From Sphingobium sp. CAP-1 (lineage in GTDB: Bacteria > Pseudomonadota > Alphaproteobacteria > Sphingomonadales > Sphingomonadaceae), in assembly GCF_009720145.1 (NCBI RefSeq), contig NZ_CP046252.1:2046001-2110000 (forward strand): 64,000 nucleotides of DNA, written 5' to 3'. Both the position numbers and the translations under genes were made by a program. Shown in pieces: positions 7,452-14,781 of this stretch. The notes under the pieces were generated by a model, which did not search any database, had not been told where the DNA came from, and was given only the letters and a program-made list of their open reading frames with translations. The number at the start of each line of letters is the position of its first letter. Position 1 is the first letter of the stretch.

Positions 7452-9230
7452 TCAGGCCGCCCGGCGCAGGCAGTTCCGGCCGCTATGCTTGGCGCGATAG
7501 AGCGCCTTGTCGGCCGCTTCGAGCATGGTCGACCGATCGCTGCCGCCGTCCAGTTCGACCAGACCCGCACTGAATGTGATGCTGATCGTCTGTTGCGCGC
7601 CCACCGCCATCGGTTCCGCCAGCAGGCCACGCAGCCGTTCGCAGACGAGGCTGGACCTTTCGACATCGCTGTCGGTCAGCAGGATGGCGAACTCCTCGCC
7701 CCCCAACCGACCGATGCTGTCAATGCCCCGCAGGCCAGGCCGCAACCGCTCGACAAAAGCCGTCAGCACCCGATCGCCGGCGCCATGGCCATAACGGTCG
7801 TTGACCGCCTTGAAATGATCGATGTCGATCAGCAGCAGGCTGGAGCGCGCGCCGGTGCGCGCCCGCTGGATTTCCGCGTCCAGCTTGTCCAGAAAGGCCC
7901 GGCGACTGTCCGCCCCCGTCAGCGAATCGCGCGCCGCCACCTGCTGCAACGCCCGCTGCCGCGCCTTGTGCCGTGAAATGTCGCGGATGGTGCTGACGAC
8001 GCCGCATGGTTCGCCATGTTCGTCGACGACCGCACGGGTCACAATTTCGCACCAGTCGAGATCGGCGATGGACACCAGCGGCCGGAACTCCGCCTTGTGA
8101 ATGCTGCCGGGCTGGGCCAGTGCATTGCGATGCGCCGCGATCACGAGGGCGCGGTCCTGCGGATCGACCAGATTGGCTGCTGACTGGCCGATGAGCAGTT
8201 CGGGCGCGCAGCCGATCTGCTCATGCGCCGAAGGCGATGCATAGTCGATCATGCCCGCCACGCTGATATTCAGCACCACGTCGCCGCTATGTTCGGCGAT
8301 CGCGCGGAAACGCGTCTCGCTCTCCTCCAGCATATGAAACAGGCGACGGCGCGCATGAAGTTCCGCCGCCACCGGCATACAGAGAAGGAAGCTGAGGGCG
8401 ACATAGAATTGGAAGAACTGGACCCGGTCGCCGGCCGGAACGGGGATGATCGTCAGTGGCCCCACGCCCGACAGGGTCGCGGTGCCGCCGATCAGCGCCA
8501 GAATGATGATCGACGCCGCCGCCCCCATCTGGCCGACGCGAAAAGCGATCAGCACCAGCGGCAACAGCGGCGCGAACAGCATCGGATAGCGCGCCCAGTA
8601 AAAAATATGAACGGTGCTGAGCGCGAACAGCATCAGCAGCAATGCCGCCTCGACCTTGGCCTGCGCCGGTGTTTCCCGCACCCAGCGGCCCAGTTCGCCC
8701 TGAAGCAGCATGATCAGGATCGGCGCACAGGTCAGGCCGCCCAGCGCATGGCCGGTATACCATTGCCAGAAGGACGCGCCGAACGACACCGGCGTCAGCA
8801 TCGCCGCGACGCTGGCGGCCAGCAGGCCGGTGACGATGTCGGCAACGCAGGTCAGCGACAGGATGAACACCACCAGCGGCCGGATCGACCCCATCACCAT
8901 ATGTTCGGATGCAAAGCGGCGACAGAGAATCGCCACGATCAACGATTCCAGGATGTTGATCGCCGCCATCGGCAGCGCCGCCATCGGCCCCATGCCGAAC
9001 ATCGCCGTGGCCGCCGCGCTCGCCACCGCGCACACGATCAGGGTGCGCGGCCAGCGGCACATGCTCGATGTCAGCAATTCGGCCATCAGAAAGGCATTGG
9101 CGCCCCAGATGAAGGCCAGCCCGCCCTCGAAGCGCGACAGCAAAAGGGCCGCCGCCGCCGCGACGAAATAGAGGCAGCCGGTCGCGAGGGTCGCGAACAG
9201 GGATGGCTGACGAAGGGCGGGCCGTAACAT
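7452..9230 (-). CDS. Membrane-bound diguanylate cyclase (MASE1-like, PAS, GGDEF)
   Basis: Makes cyclic di-GMP from two GTP. The 592-residue protein starts with a multi-helix membrane sensor (about 1-290, MASE1-like, with FIWGANAFLMAELL), then a PAS domain (about 305-425, FRAIAEHSGDVVLNISVAGM) with PAC tail, then a GGDEF domain. The active loop is GGEEF at about residue 510 and is intact. A product-inhibition site RxxD (RGID) lies five residues before it, so feedback inhibition is expected. It is a single gene between the MerC-like gene and glpK. Confidence 0.93.
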   Translation of the reverse strand: MLRPALRQPSLFATLATGCLYFVAAAAALLLSRFEGGLAFIWGANAFLMAELLTSSMCRWPRTLIVCAVASAAATAMFGMGPMAALPMAAINILESLIVAILCRRFASEHMVMGSIRPLVVFILSLTCVADIVTGLLAASVAAMLTPVSFGASFWQWYTGHALGGLTCAPILIMLLQGELGRWVRETPAQAKVEAALLLMLFALSTVHIFYWARYPMLFAPLLPLVLIAFRVGQMGAAASIIILALIGGTATLSGVGPLTIIPVPAGDRVQFFQFYVALSFLLCMPVAAELHARRRLFHMLEESETRFRAIAEHSGDVVLNISVAGMIDYASPSAHEQIGCAPELLIGQSAANLVDPQDRALVIAAHRNALAQPGSIHKAEFRPLVSIADLDWCEIVTRAVVDEHGEPCGVVSTIRDISRHKARQRALQQVAARDSLTGADSRRAFLDKLDAEIQRARTGARSSLLLIDIDHFKAVNDRYGHGAGDRVLTAFVERLRPGLRGIDSIGRLGGEEFAILLTDSDVERSSLVCERLRGLLAEPMAVGAQQTISITFSAGLVELDGGSDRSTMLEAADKALYRAKHSGRNCLRRAA

Positions 9231-9329
9231 GGTGCGCTCGTGCTAAAGGCCCATCCTTAACATTTATTGTCGAACCGGAATGACGCCCGCCCAAGCTGAT
9301 GAAAATATGTGCGGGCGCGCCGGTTTCGA

Positions 9330-10820
9330 TCAGCCCTTCTTCATCGCACGGCCATCCGCCTGCTGCGCGAGCAGCGCCTGCCAGCCAAGCAGGCGCTGCT
9401 CGCGCGCCGGTGCGGCCATCGCAGGATCGAATCTGTGCCGCGTCGGCGCCATCGCCGTCGCGGCCTCCAGCGTCGGAAACAGGCCCGCCCCACAGGCGGC
9501 CAGCATCGCGGCGCCCCGCGCCGTCGTTTCGACATCGACGGGCCGCTCCACCGGCAGCGCCAGCATGTCGGCCATGTCCTGCGCGATCCAGTCATTGGCG
9601 CTCATCCCGCCATCGATGCGCAACGTCCGCCAGGCCGCGCCATCGGCGGCAAAGGCGGTGGCAAGGTCATGGACCTGATGCGCGATCGATTCGAGCGCCG
9701 CGCGAACGATATGCGCCCGCCCCACGCCATGGGTCAGGCCGCTGATGCTGCCCGTCGCCTCCGGCCGCCAATGCGGCGCCCCCAGACCGGACAGCGCCGG
9801 CAGCATATAGACGCCGCCATTGTCGGGCACGGATCGGGCGATCGCGTCGGTATCGGCGGCGGCCGCGATCAGCCCCAGCCGGTCGCGCAGCCACTGGATC
9901 AGGCTGCCGGCGACAAAGATCGACCCTTCCAGCGCGTAGCGGCGGCGGCCGTCAATCTGGCACAGGACCGTGCCGAGCAGGCGATGGCCGGACCGTGGCG
10001 GCGTGTCGCCGGTCGGCGCCAGAAGGAAGGCGCCGGTGCCCAGCGTCGCCTTGACCGATCCGGGTGCGAGGCATCCCTGCCCGATCGTCGCGGCCTGCTG
10101 GTCGCCGGCCAGGCCGCATAACGGGACCGCGCCACCAAAGCATTCCGCCCGCGTTTCGCCAAATCGCCCGGCACTGTCGACAATCTCCGGCAGCGCCTGC
10201 TGCGGCACGCCGAACAGCGCGCAAAGGTCGCTATCCCAGCCATTGCCGACCAGCGCCATGAGCTGGGTCCGGCTGGCGTTGCTGGCGTCGCTGACATGCA
10301 GGCCACCGGTCAGCTTCCACATCAGCCAGCTTTCGACCGTGCCGAAGGCAAGATGGCGGCCCGCCCCCGCCACCTCCGGCACATGATCGATCAGCCAGCG
10401 CATCTTGGTCGCCGAAAAATAGGGATCGACGATCAGGCCGGTGCGCTGCTGGATCAGCGCCTCATGCCCCTGCGCCCGCAGCGCGTCGCACTGTTCGGCG
10501 GTGCGGCGATCCTGCCAGACGATCGCCCGGTGCAGCGGTTCGCCCGTCCGCCGGTCCCACGCCACCACCGTTTCGCGCTGGTTGGTGATACCGATCGCGG
10601 CGATCCGGTCGGCGCCGCCGGCCTGGCTGACCATCCGCCGCGCGCAGTCCAGCGTCCTGTCCCAGATCTCCGTCGCGTCATGCTCGACCCAGCCGGGCCG
10701 GGGATAATATTGGGTCAGGTCCGCCTGCGCGGTGGCGACCCGTTCGCCATCGGACGCATAGAGCATCGCCCGCGTCGATGTCGTCCCCGCGTCCAGCACC
10801 AGCAGATAACGCTCGCTCAT
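9330..10820 (-). CDS. glpK: Glycerol kinase
   Basis: Phosphorylates glycerol to sn-glycerol-3-phosphate using ATP. The 496 residues are the normal length. FGGY-family features: N-terminal phosphate loop VLDAGTTSTRAMLY (family usually has Gln in place of the first Ala), TNASRT-like SNASRTQLMAL, the ATP-site motif ATLGTGAFLL, and GAPHWRPEATGSISGLTHG. The ATG at 10820 overlaps the end of glpD by four bases (ATGA), so the two are translationally coupled. No glycerol facilitator gene is seen in this window. Confidence 0.95.
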   Translation of the reverse strand: MSERYLLVLDAGTTSTRAMLYASDGERVATAQADLTQYYPRPGWVEHDATEIWDRTLDCARRMVSQAGGADRIAAIGITNQRETVVAWDRRTGEPLHRAIVWQDRRTAEQCDALRAQGHEALIQQRTGLIVDPYFSATKMRWLIDHVPEVAGAGRHLAFGTVESWLMWKLTGGLHVSDASNASRTQLMALVGNGWDSDLCALFGVPQQALPEIVDSAGRFGETRAECFGGAVPLCGLAGDQQAATIGQGCLAPGSVKATLGTGAFLLAPTGDTPPRSGHRLLGTVLCQIDGRRRYALEGSIFVAGSLIQWLRDRLGLIAAAADTDAIARSVPDNGGVYMLPALSGLGAPHWRPEATGSISGLTHGVGRAHIVRAALESIAHQVHDLATAFAADGAAWRTLRIDGGMSANDWIAQDMADMLALPVERPVDVETTARGAAMLAACGAGLFPTLEAATAMAPTRHRFDPAMAAPAREQRLLGWQALLAQQADGRAMKKG

Positions 10821-12325
10821 GCCGTCTCCTCCAGCCATTGATCCAGCCGCGCCACTTGCGCGCTGCTCAGCCGCAGGCCGAGCTTGCTCCGCCGCCACAG
10901 CATGTCGTCGCTGGTCCGCGCCCATTCGCGCGCCATCATGTGGCGCACTTCCGCTTCGCTCAGGCCGTGGCCGAAATCCTCGCCCAGATCGCCCTTGTCC
11001 CGTGCGCCGCCAAGCCAGGCCCAGGCCTGCGTGCCATAGGCGCGTGCGATCCGGTCGACGGTTGCCGGGTCGAGAAAGGAATAGTCGGCGGCGAGGCGGG
11101 CGGTCAGCGCGCCCAGACCCGTCATCGGGAAATCGCCACCGGGCAAGGGCGCGCCCGCCGTCCAGTCCCCGCCCCGAAGCGCCGGCAGGTGCGGCCTGAG
11201 CCGCGTCACCGCCTCGGCCGAAAGATGGCGATAGGTGGTGATCTTGCCGCCGAACACGCTGAGCAGCGGCGCATCCCCCGCCGCACCGTCCAGTTCGAGC
11301 CGATAGCCGCGCGTCGCCGCTTCCGGCCGGTTCGATCCATCGTCGATCAACGGCCGCACGCCGGCATAGGACCAGACCACGTCCGCCGGCGCGATCGATC
11401 GCGCGAAATAGCGGTTCGCGCCCTCGCACAGATAGGCGATCTCCTCCGCGCTGGCGGTGACATGGTCCAGGCCGCCCCGATGGTCGCAATCGGTGGTGCC
11501 GATCAGGGTGAAGTCGCGCTCATAGGGGATGGCGAAGAAGATACGGCCGTCGGGCAACTGGAAGAAATAGGCGAAGCCATGATCGAACAGGCGCGGGACG
11601 ACGATATGTGCGCCCCGCACCAGCCGCATATGCCGGTCGGTCGGGCGATGCGCGCGGGCGAGCAGGTCCAGCACCGCCGGTCCCGCCGCGTTGACGACCG
11701 CCCGCGCGCGGAATCGCCTTGCCTCACCCGCTGCGGTTCGCGCCGTGATCCGCCACTCGCCGCCCAGGCGATCCAGCCCCGTCACTTCGGTCCGGCAATG
11801 GACATCCGCGCCCCGATCGGCAGCGTCGCGGGCATTGAGGATCACCAGACGGGCATCATCGACCCAACCATCCGAATAGCAATAGGCCGCGCCATAATCG
11901 GGTTTCAGCGGCACGCCGGCCGGATGACGGCGCAAATCGATGGACCGGGTCGCAGGCAAGGCGCGGCGGCCGCCGATATGATCGTAGAGGAACAGGCCCA
12001 GCCGCAGCATCCAGCGCGGCCGCAACCCCTTCGTCCAGGGCAGGACGAAGCGCATCGGATGAATGATGTGCGGCGCGATCCGCCAGAGCCGCTCGCGCTC
12101 GATCAGGGATTCGCGCACCAGCGCAAATTCACGATGTTCCAGATAGCGCAGGCCGCCATGGATCAGCTTGGTCGATGCGGAGGATGTGCCCTGGGCCAGG
12201 TCGCCCCGTTCGATCAGCACAACCCGCGCACCCCGGCCAGCCGCATCGCGGGCGATGCCGCACCCGTTTACCCCGCCGCCGATGACGGCCAGATCATGGA
12301 TGCCCGCTGCGCTCTCCTCGCTCAC
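10817..12325 (-). CDS. glpD: Aerobic glycerol-3-phosphate dehydrogenase (FAD)
   Basis: Oxidises glycerol-3-phosphate to dihydroxyacetone phosphate and passes electrons to quinone at the inner membrane. The 502-residue protein opens with the FAD-binding motif DLAVIGGGVNGCGIARDAAG, followed by the family block STKLIHGGLRYLEHREFALV and a second signature VRPLIDDGSN. The C-terminal DUF-like helical cap (EVRHMMAREWARTSDDMLWR) is present. It is the first gene of glpD-glpK; the gene order and overlap indicate one transcript. No glpR-type regulator is nearby. Confidence 0.95.
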   Translation of the reverse strand: MSEESAAGIHDLAVIGGGVNGCGIARDAAGRGARVVLIERGDLAQGTSSASTKLIHGGLRYLEHREFALVRESLIERERLWRIAPHIIHPMRFVLPWTKGLRPRWMLRLGLFLYDHIGGRRALPATRSIDLRRHPAGVPLKPDYGAAYCYSDGWVDDARLVILNARDAADRGADVHCRTEVTGLDRLGGEWRITARTAAGEARRFRARAVVNAAGPAVLDLLARAHRPTDRHMRLVRGAHIVVPRLFDHGFAYFFQLPDGRIFFAIPYERDFTLIGTTDCDHRGGLDHVTASAEEIAYLCEGANRYFARSIAPADVVWSYAGVRPLIDDGSNRPEAATRGYRLELDGAAGDAPLLSVFGGKITTYRHLSAEAVTRLRPHLPALRGGDWTAGAPLPGGDFPMTGLGALTARLAADYSFLDPATVDRIARAYGTQAWAWLGGARDKGDLGEDFGHGLSEAEVRHMMAREWARTSDDMLWRRSKLGLRLSSAQVARLDQWLEETA

Positions 12326-12375
12326 CCCCCTGCTCTACGGCGGTTGGGCGGCGGAGGGAACCGGGAAAGCATAAA

Positions 12376-12413
12376 CCCGGCGGCGGCGGTGCGACCCTGC
12401 GACCGCCGCCGGG
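12376..12413. terminator. GC-rich hairpin between glpD and the acidic unknown
   Basis: A long stem of CCCGGCGGCGGCGGT pairing with ACCGCCGCCGGG lies between two minus-strand genes, downstream of the acidic unknown and upstream of glpD. There is no clear U-run, so this may be a pause or protective structure and not a classical terminator. Confidence 0.45.
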
Positions 12414-12450
12414 CCTTCGTCCGTCCCCGGACGAAGATGATCGGCCCGAT

Positions 12451-12490
12451 ATCCCGCGCGGTCGGGCGCCCCCGCACCCGACCGCGCGGG
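12451..12490 (-). terminator. Perfect 15-bp hairpin directly after the acidic unknown gene
   Basis: Arms TCCCGCGCGGTCGGG (12451-12465) and CCCGACCGCGCGGGA (12476-12490) pair perfectly around a 10-base loop, starting 2 bases past the stop codon of the minus-strand gene. The stem is very stable but lacks a strong U-tract. Confidence 0.65.
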
Positions 12491-12492
12491 AT

Positions 12493-13107
12493 TCAGGCGA
12501 GGCTGTCCACCACCAGGCCGCTATTGCTGCTGTCGCTACTGCTGGACGTGCTGCCATAAAGCGACTGCGTCATGCTGGTCCGCAGATTTTCAAGGAAGGC
12601 GATGATCGACTTGAGCTGCTCGGCCGCATCGCTCTCGCCCGTGCTGCCGGTCGTGCTGCTGTCGCTATCCTCTTGGGTGGAGGTCGATGCCGGCGGGGGC
12701 GGTCCCGGCGGCGGCCCGCCCATCGGCCCGACGCCACCCATGCCCTCGACGCTCATCCCGTCGCCGCTGGCGTCGCCCGTTGCGGACGCGCCGCCCGGCC
12801 CCTGCGCGAAGAAGCTCTGGAGGGCGGCGGCCTGATCCTCCGTCAGGGTGCCGGCAGCCACCTGATCCTCGATCAGCGAATCGATCCGGTCCTTCATTTC
12901 CGACGGGTCGAGCCGGGCGCTGCTGTCGCCTGTCGCCGATGACGCCGCCGACAGGGCGCTGTCGATCGAATCCAGCGCGGAATCGAGCGCCGCGCCATCC
13001 ACTTCGGACAGCGATCCGCTTTCGATCGCGGCGTCGATCCTGCGATCCATGGACGCCCGCGGCGAAGGCGGCGGCATAGTCATACTATAGCTGGTGATAC
13101 TGGTCAT
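12493..13107 (-). CDS. Acidic Ser/Asp-rich protein with two helical repeats, unknown function
   Basis: 204 residues from the ATG at 13107 (a GTG five codons upstream is possible). The N-terminal half holds two related segments: DRRIDAAIESGSLSEVDGAA (about 22-41) and KDRIDSLIEDQVAAGTLTED (about 72-91), each ending in an (S/T)E-x-D/Q-A-A-L pattern. The middle is Gly/Met/Pro-rich (GPMGGPPPGPPPP) and the tail is Ser-rich and acidic. No signal peptide or membrane segment is evident and no known domain is recognised. It lies alone between glpD and clpS, behind an AT-rich region with an inverted repeat. Confidence 0.7.
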   Translation of the reverse strand: MTSITSYSMTMPPPSPRASMDRRIDAAIESGSLSEVDGAALDSALDSIDSALSAASSATGDSSARLDPSEMKDRIDSLIEDQVAAGTLTEDQAAALQSFFAQGPGGASATGDASGDGMSVEGMGGVGPMGGPPPGPPPPASTSTQEDSDSSTTGSTGESDAAEQLKSIIAFLENLRTSMTQSLYGSTSSSSDSSNSGLVVDSLA

Positions 13108-13168
13108 GATGGAAGTCCCCACTGTGTTTCAGCAGGGGCATTCTTGCGGAAAAATCTGAAAAAACCTT

Positions 13169-13198
13169 ATATTTCAATCATGTAATTTATTGAAATAT
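13169..13198. promoter_or_regulatory. Perfect AT-rich inverted repeat upstream of the acidic unknown
   Basis: Arms ATATTTCAAT (13169-13178) and ATTGAAATAT (13189-13198) are perfectly complementary with a 10-base spacer. The repeat lies 62-91 bases upstream of the gene ending at 12493 and just past the stop of clpS, inside the most AT-rich stretch of this part of the window. It could be a regulator operator. Confidence 0.5.
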
Positions 13199-13229
13199 CC
13201 GCGCTACAGAGGCCGGCGCCAGAGCCGGA

Positions 13230-13607
13230 TCAGGCTTTTTCCAGCGTGCATTGCAACGGATGCTGGTTTTGCCGGGCGAAATCCATCACCTGATTGACCT
13301 TGGTTTCAGCCACTTCATAGCTGAAGATACCACACACGCCGACGCCGCGCTGATGCACATGCAGCATCACCCGCGTCGCTTCCTCCATGTCCATGCGGAA
13401 GAAGCTTTGAAGCACATGCACGACGAATTCCATCGGCGTATAATCGTCATTCAGCATCAGCACCTTGTAGAGCGACGGCTTCTTGGTGCGGGTGCGCGTC
13501 CGGGTGGCGATGCCGACATTGGGTCCACCAGCGCCGTCGCCCTGGTCGTCCTGATCCCGGCCCGCCATCTTCACGGACCACGCCGATGTGGTGGTGGCAT
13601 TGTTCAT
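13230..13607 (-). CDS. clpS: ATP-dependent Clp protease adaptor ClpS
   Basis: ClpS hands N-degron substrates to ClpAP. From the ATG at 13607 the protein has 125 residues: a variable N-terminal tail rich in Gly/Asp, then the ClpS core with YKVLMLNDDYTPMEFVVHVL (Asn-Asp pair of the N-degron pocket), MDMEEATRVMLHVHQRGVG (His in the pocket) and YEVAETKVNQVMDFARQNQHP. ATG at 13571 is another possible start; the tail is not conserved so the choice is uncertain. No clpA is in the window. Confidence 0.92.
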   Translation of the reverse strand: MNNATTTSAWSVKMAGRDQDDQGDGAGGPNVGIATRTRTRTKKPSLYKVLMLNDDYTPMEFVVHVLQSFFRMDMEEATRVMLHVHQRGVGVCGIFSYEVAETKVNQVMDFARQNQHPLQCTLEKA

Positions 13608-13690
13608 GATGCCCAAGGATATGGCGATTTGCCGGTCCAAGGCAAGGGGCCGCTCGGCCGATCCGGTCGATGGCGCCGATATTTCAGGGT

Positions 13691-13730
13691 TAACGAAAAG
13701 GGCGCCGTCCCCGGATGGGAACGGCGCCCT
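13691..13730 (-). terminator. Rho-independent terminator of the phasin gene
   Basis: On the minus strand AGGGCGCCGT and ACGGCGCCCT form a stem (13699-13708 with 13721-13730) followed by a U-containing tail from the A-tract near 13695-13698. It lies about 30 bases past the phasin stop codon. Confidence 0.75.
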
Positions 13731-13759
13731 CGCGCTATGACTTTTGGTCGTGGGTCGCT

Positions 13760-14641
13760 TTAGGCGGCCAGCGACTTCACCTTGTCGGTGACCAGCGTGA
13801 CGCGCGCGGTCAGCGGCTGGGCGACATCGCCGGCCAGCTTGATGAAGGCTTCGCTGCTCTTGGCGGCTTCCTTGGTGAACTCGTCGAAGCTGCTCGACAG
13901 GAGCTGGCTCTGGAGCTGGAAGAATTCGGTCGGGGTCTTGACGGTCGAGAAGCTCTTGAACGAGGCGGTCGCCTTTTCGAAGCTCTTCTTGCTGTAGTCG
14001 ACGGCGTCCTGGCCCAGCGTCTCGATGCCCTTGGCAGCGATCTTGCCCGATTCGACCAGCGCTTCGACATTGCCCTTGGCAAGGTCGCTCAGTTCCTCGA
14101 TCGCCTTGGTCGACTTTTCAACGCCGGCCTTCGCCTTCTCGTTGAAGTCGGCATAGGCGGTTTCGAGCTTGGCCTTGGTTTCTTCGGCGAACTTCTTTCC
14201 GGTTTCGATCACGTCGGTCATGGTCTTGGTTCCTTCTGCGGGCAGCGGCTGGGTCGCAATGGTTTCGGCCTCTTCGGTCAGGCTCTCTGTAATTTCCGGG
14301 TCCGGCGCGGGCGCCGGTTCCTCGACCGGCTCAGGCGTCGTTTCCACCGGCTCCGGCGCAGGCACTTCGACCGGCGTGGGCGCGGATTGCGGATTGGTGT
14401 CGATCGGCTTCACGTCCCCGGCCTGCGGGTTCGTATCGATCGGCTTGACGCTCTTGGCCGCCTGCGGATTGACATCGATCGGCTTCACACTCGAAGCCGC
14501 GACCTTCTTCGGCGCGGGCGTCTTTTTTACGGGTTCACCGATCGCCGCTTCGGCAGCCTTCAACGCCTCGCTCGCCGACAGGGTCGTCGAACCGGCTTTG
14601 CTACGTATGCTGTTCCTCGGCGTCTTGGGGGTAGCGGCCAT
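13760..14641 (-). CDS. Phasin-family PHA granule protein
   Basis: Coats polyhydroxyalkanoate granules. From the ATG at 14641 (MAATPKTPRN) it has 293 residues. The N-terminal half is a low-complexity Pro/Ala/Glu region with three repeats of VKPID(V/T)NPQ (about 56-95), similar to Ala/Pro-rich extensions of some phasins. The C-terminal half (about 150-285) is the helical phasin_2 domain, with KPTEF-like TVKTPTEFFQLQSQLLSSSFDEF. It lies downstream of phaC on the same strand, and its promoter carries a perfect inverted repeat resembling PhaR sites. Confidence 0.88.
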   Translation of the reverse strand: MAATPKTPRNSIRSKAGSTTLSASEALKAAEAAIGEPVKKTPAPKKVAASSVKPIDVNPQAAKSVKPIDTNPQAGDVKPIDTNPQSAPTPVEVPAPEPVETTPEPVEEPAPAPDPEITESLTEEAETIATQPLPAEGTKTMTDVIETGKKFAEETKAKLETAYADFNEKAKAGVEKSTKAIEELSDLAKGNVEALVESGKIAAKGIETLGQDAVDYSKKSFEKATASFKSFSTVKTPTEFFQLQSQLLSSSFDEFTKEAAKSSEAFIKLAGDVAQPLTARVTLVTDKVKSLAA

Positions 14642-14653
14642 GACCATCCTCCG

Positions 14654-14718
14654 TTTGTTGCACTGCACAATACAGCGATCGCCGGGCCGTTGCAAGACTT
14701 ATTGTGCAGTGCAACAAA
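14654..14718 (-). promoter_or_regulatory. Perfect 19-bp inverted repeat upstream of the phasin gene (PhaR-like operator pair)
   Basis: Arms at 14654-14672 (TTTGTTGCACTGCACAATA) and 14700-14718 (its exact reverse complement) are separated by 27 bases. Each arm itself contains the partly palindromic core TTGCACTGCA. From memory, PHA repressors (PhaR/AniA) of alphaproteobacteria bind TGC-N-GCA palindromes near phasin and phaR genes. The pair ends 13 bases before the phasin start codon, so a bound repressor would block transcription or initiation. It could also fold into an RNA hairpin. Confidence 0.7.
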
Positions 14719-14781
14719 AATGCCATCTACAGCCCGGCAACAGGGTGTTGCGGCGGATTGAACAGCCGCGAAAATAAGGTG

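Noticed and set aside
10778..12559. 593-codon open frame opposite glpD
   Set aside because: Antisense shadow produced by GC-rich codon bias; glpD and glpK are unambiguous on the other strand.
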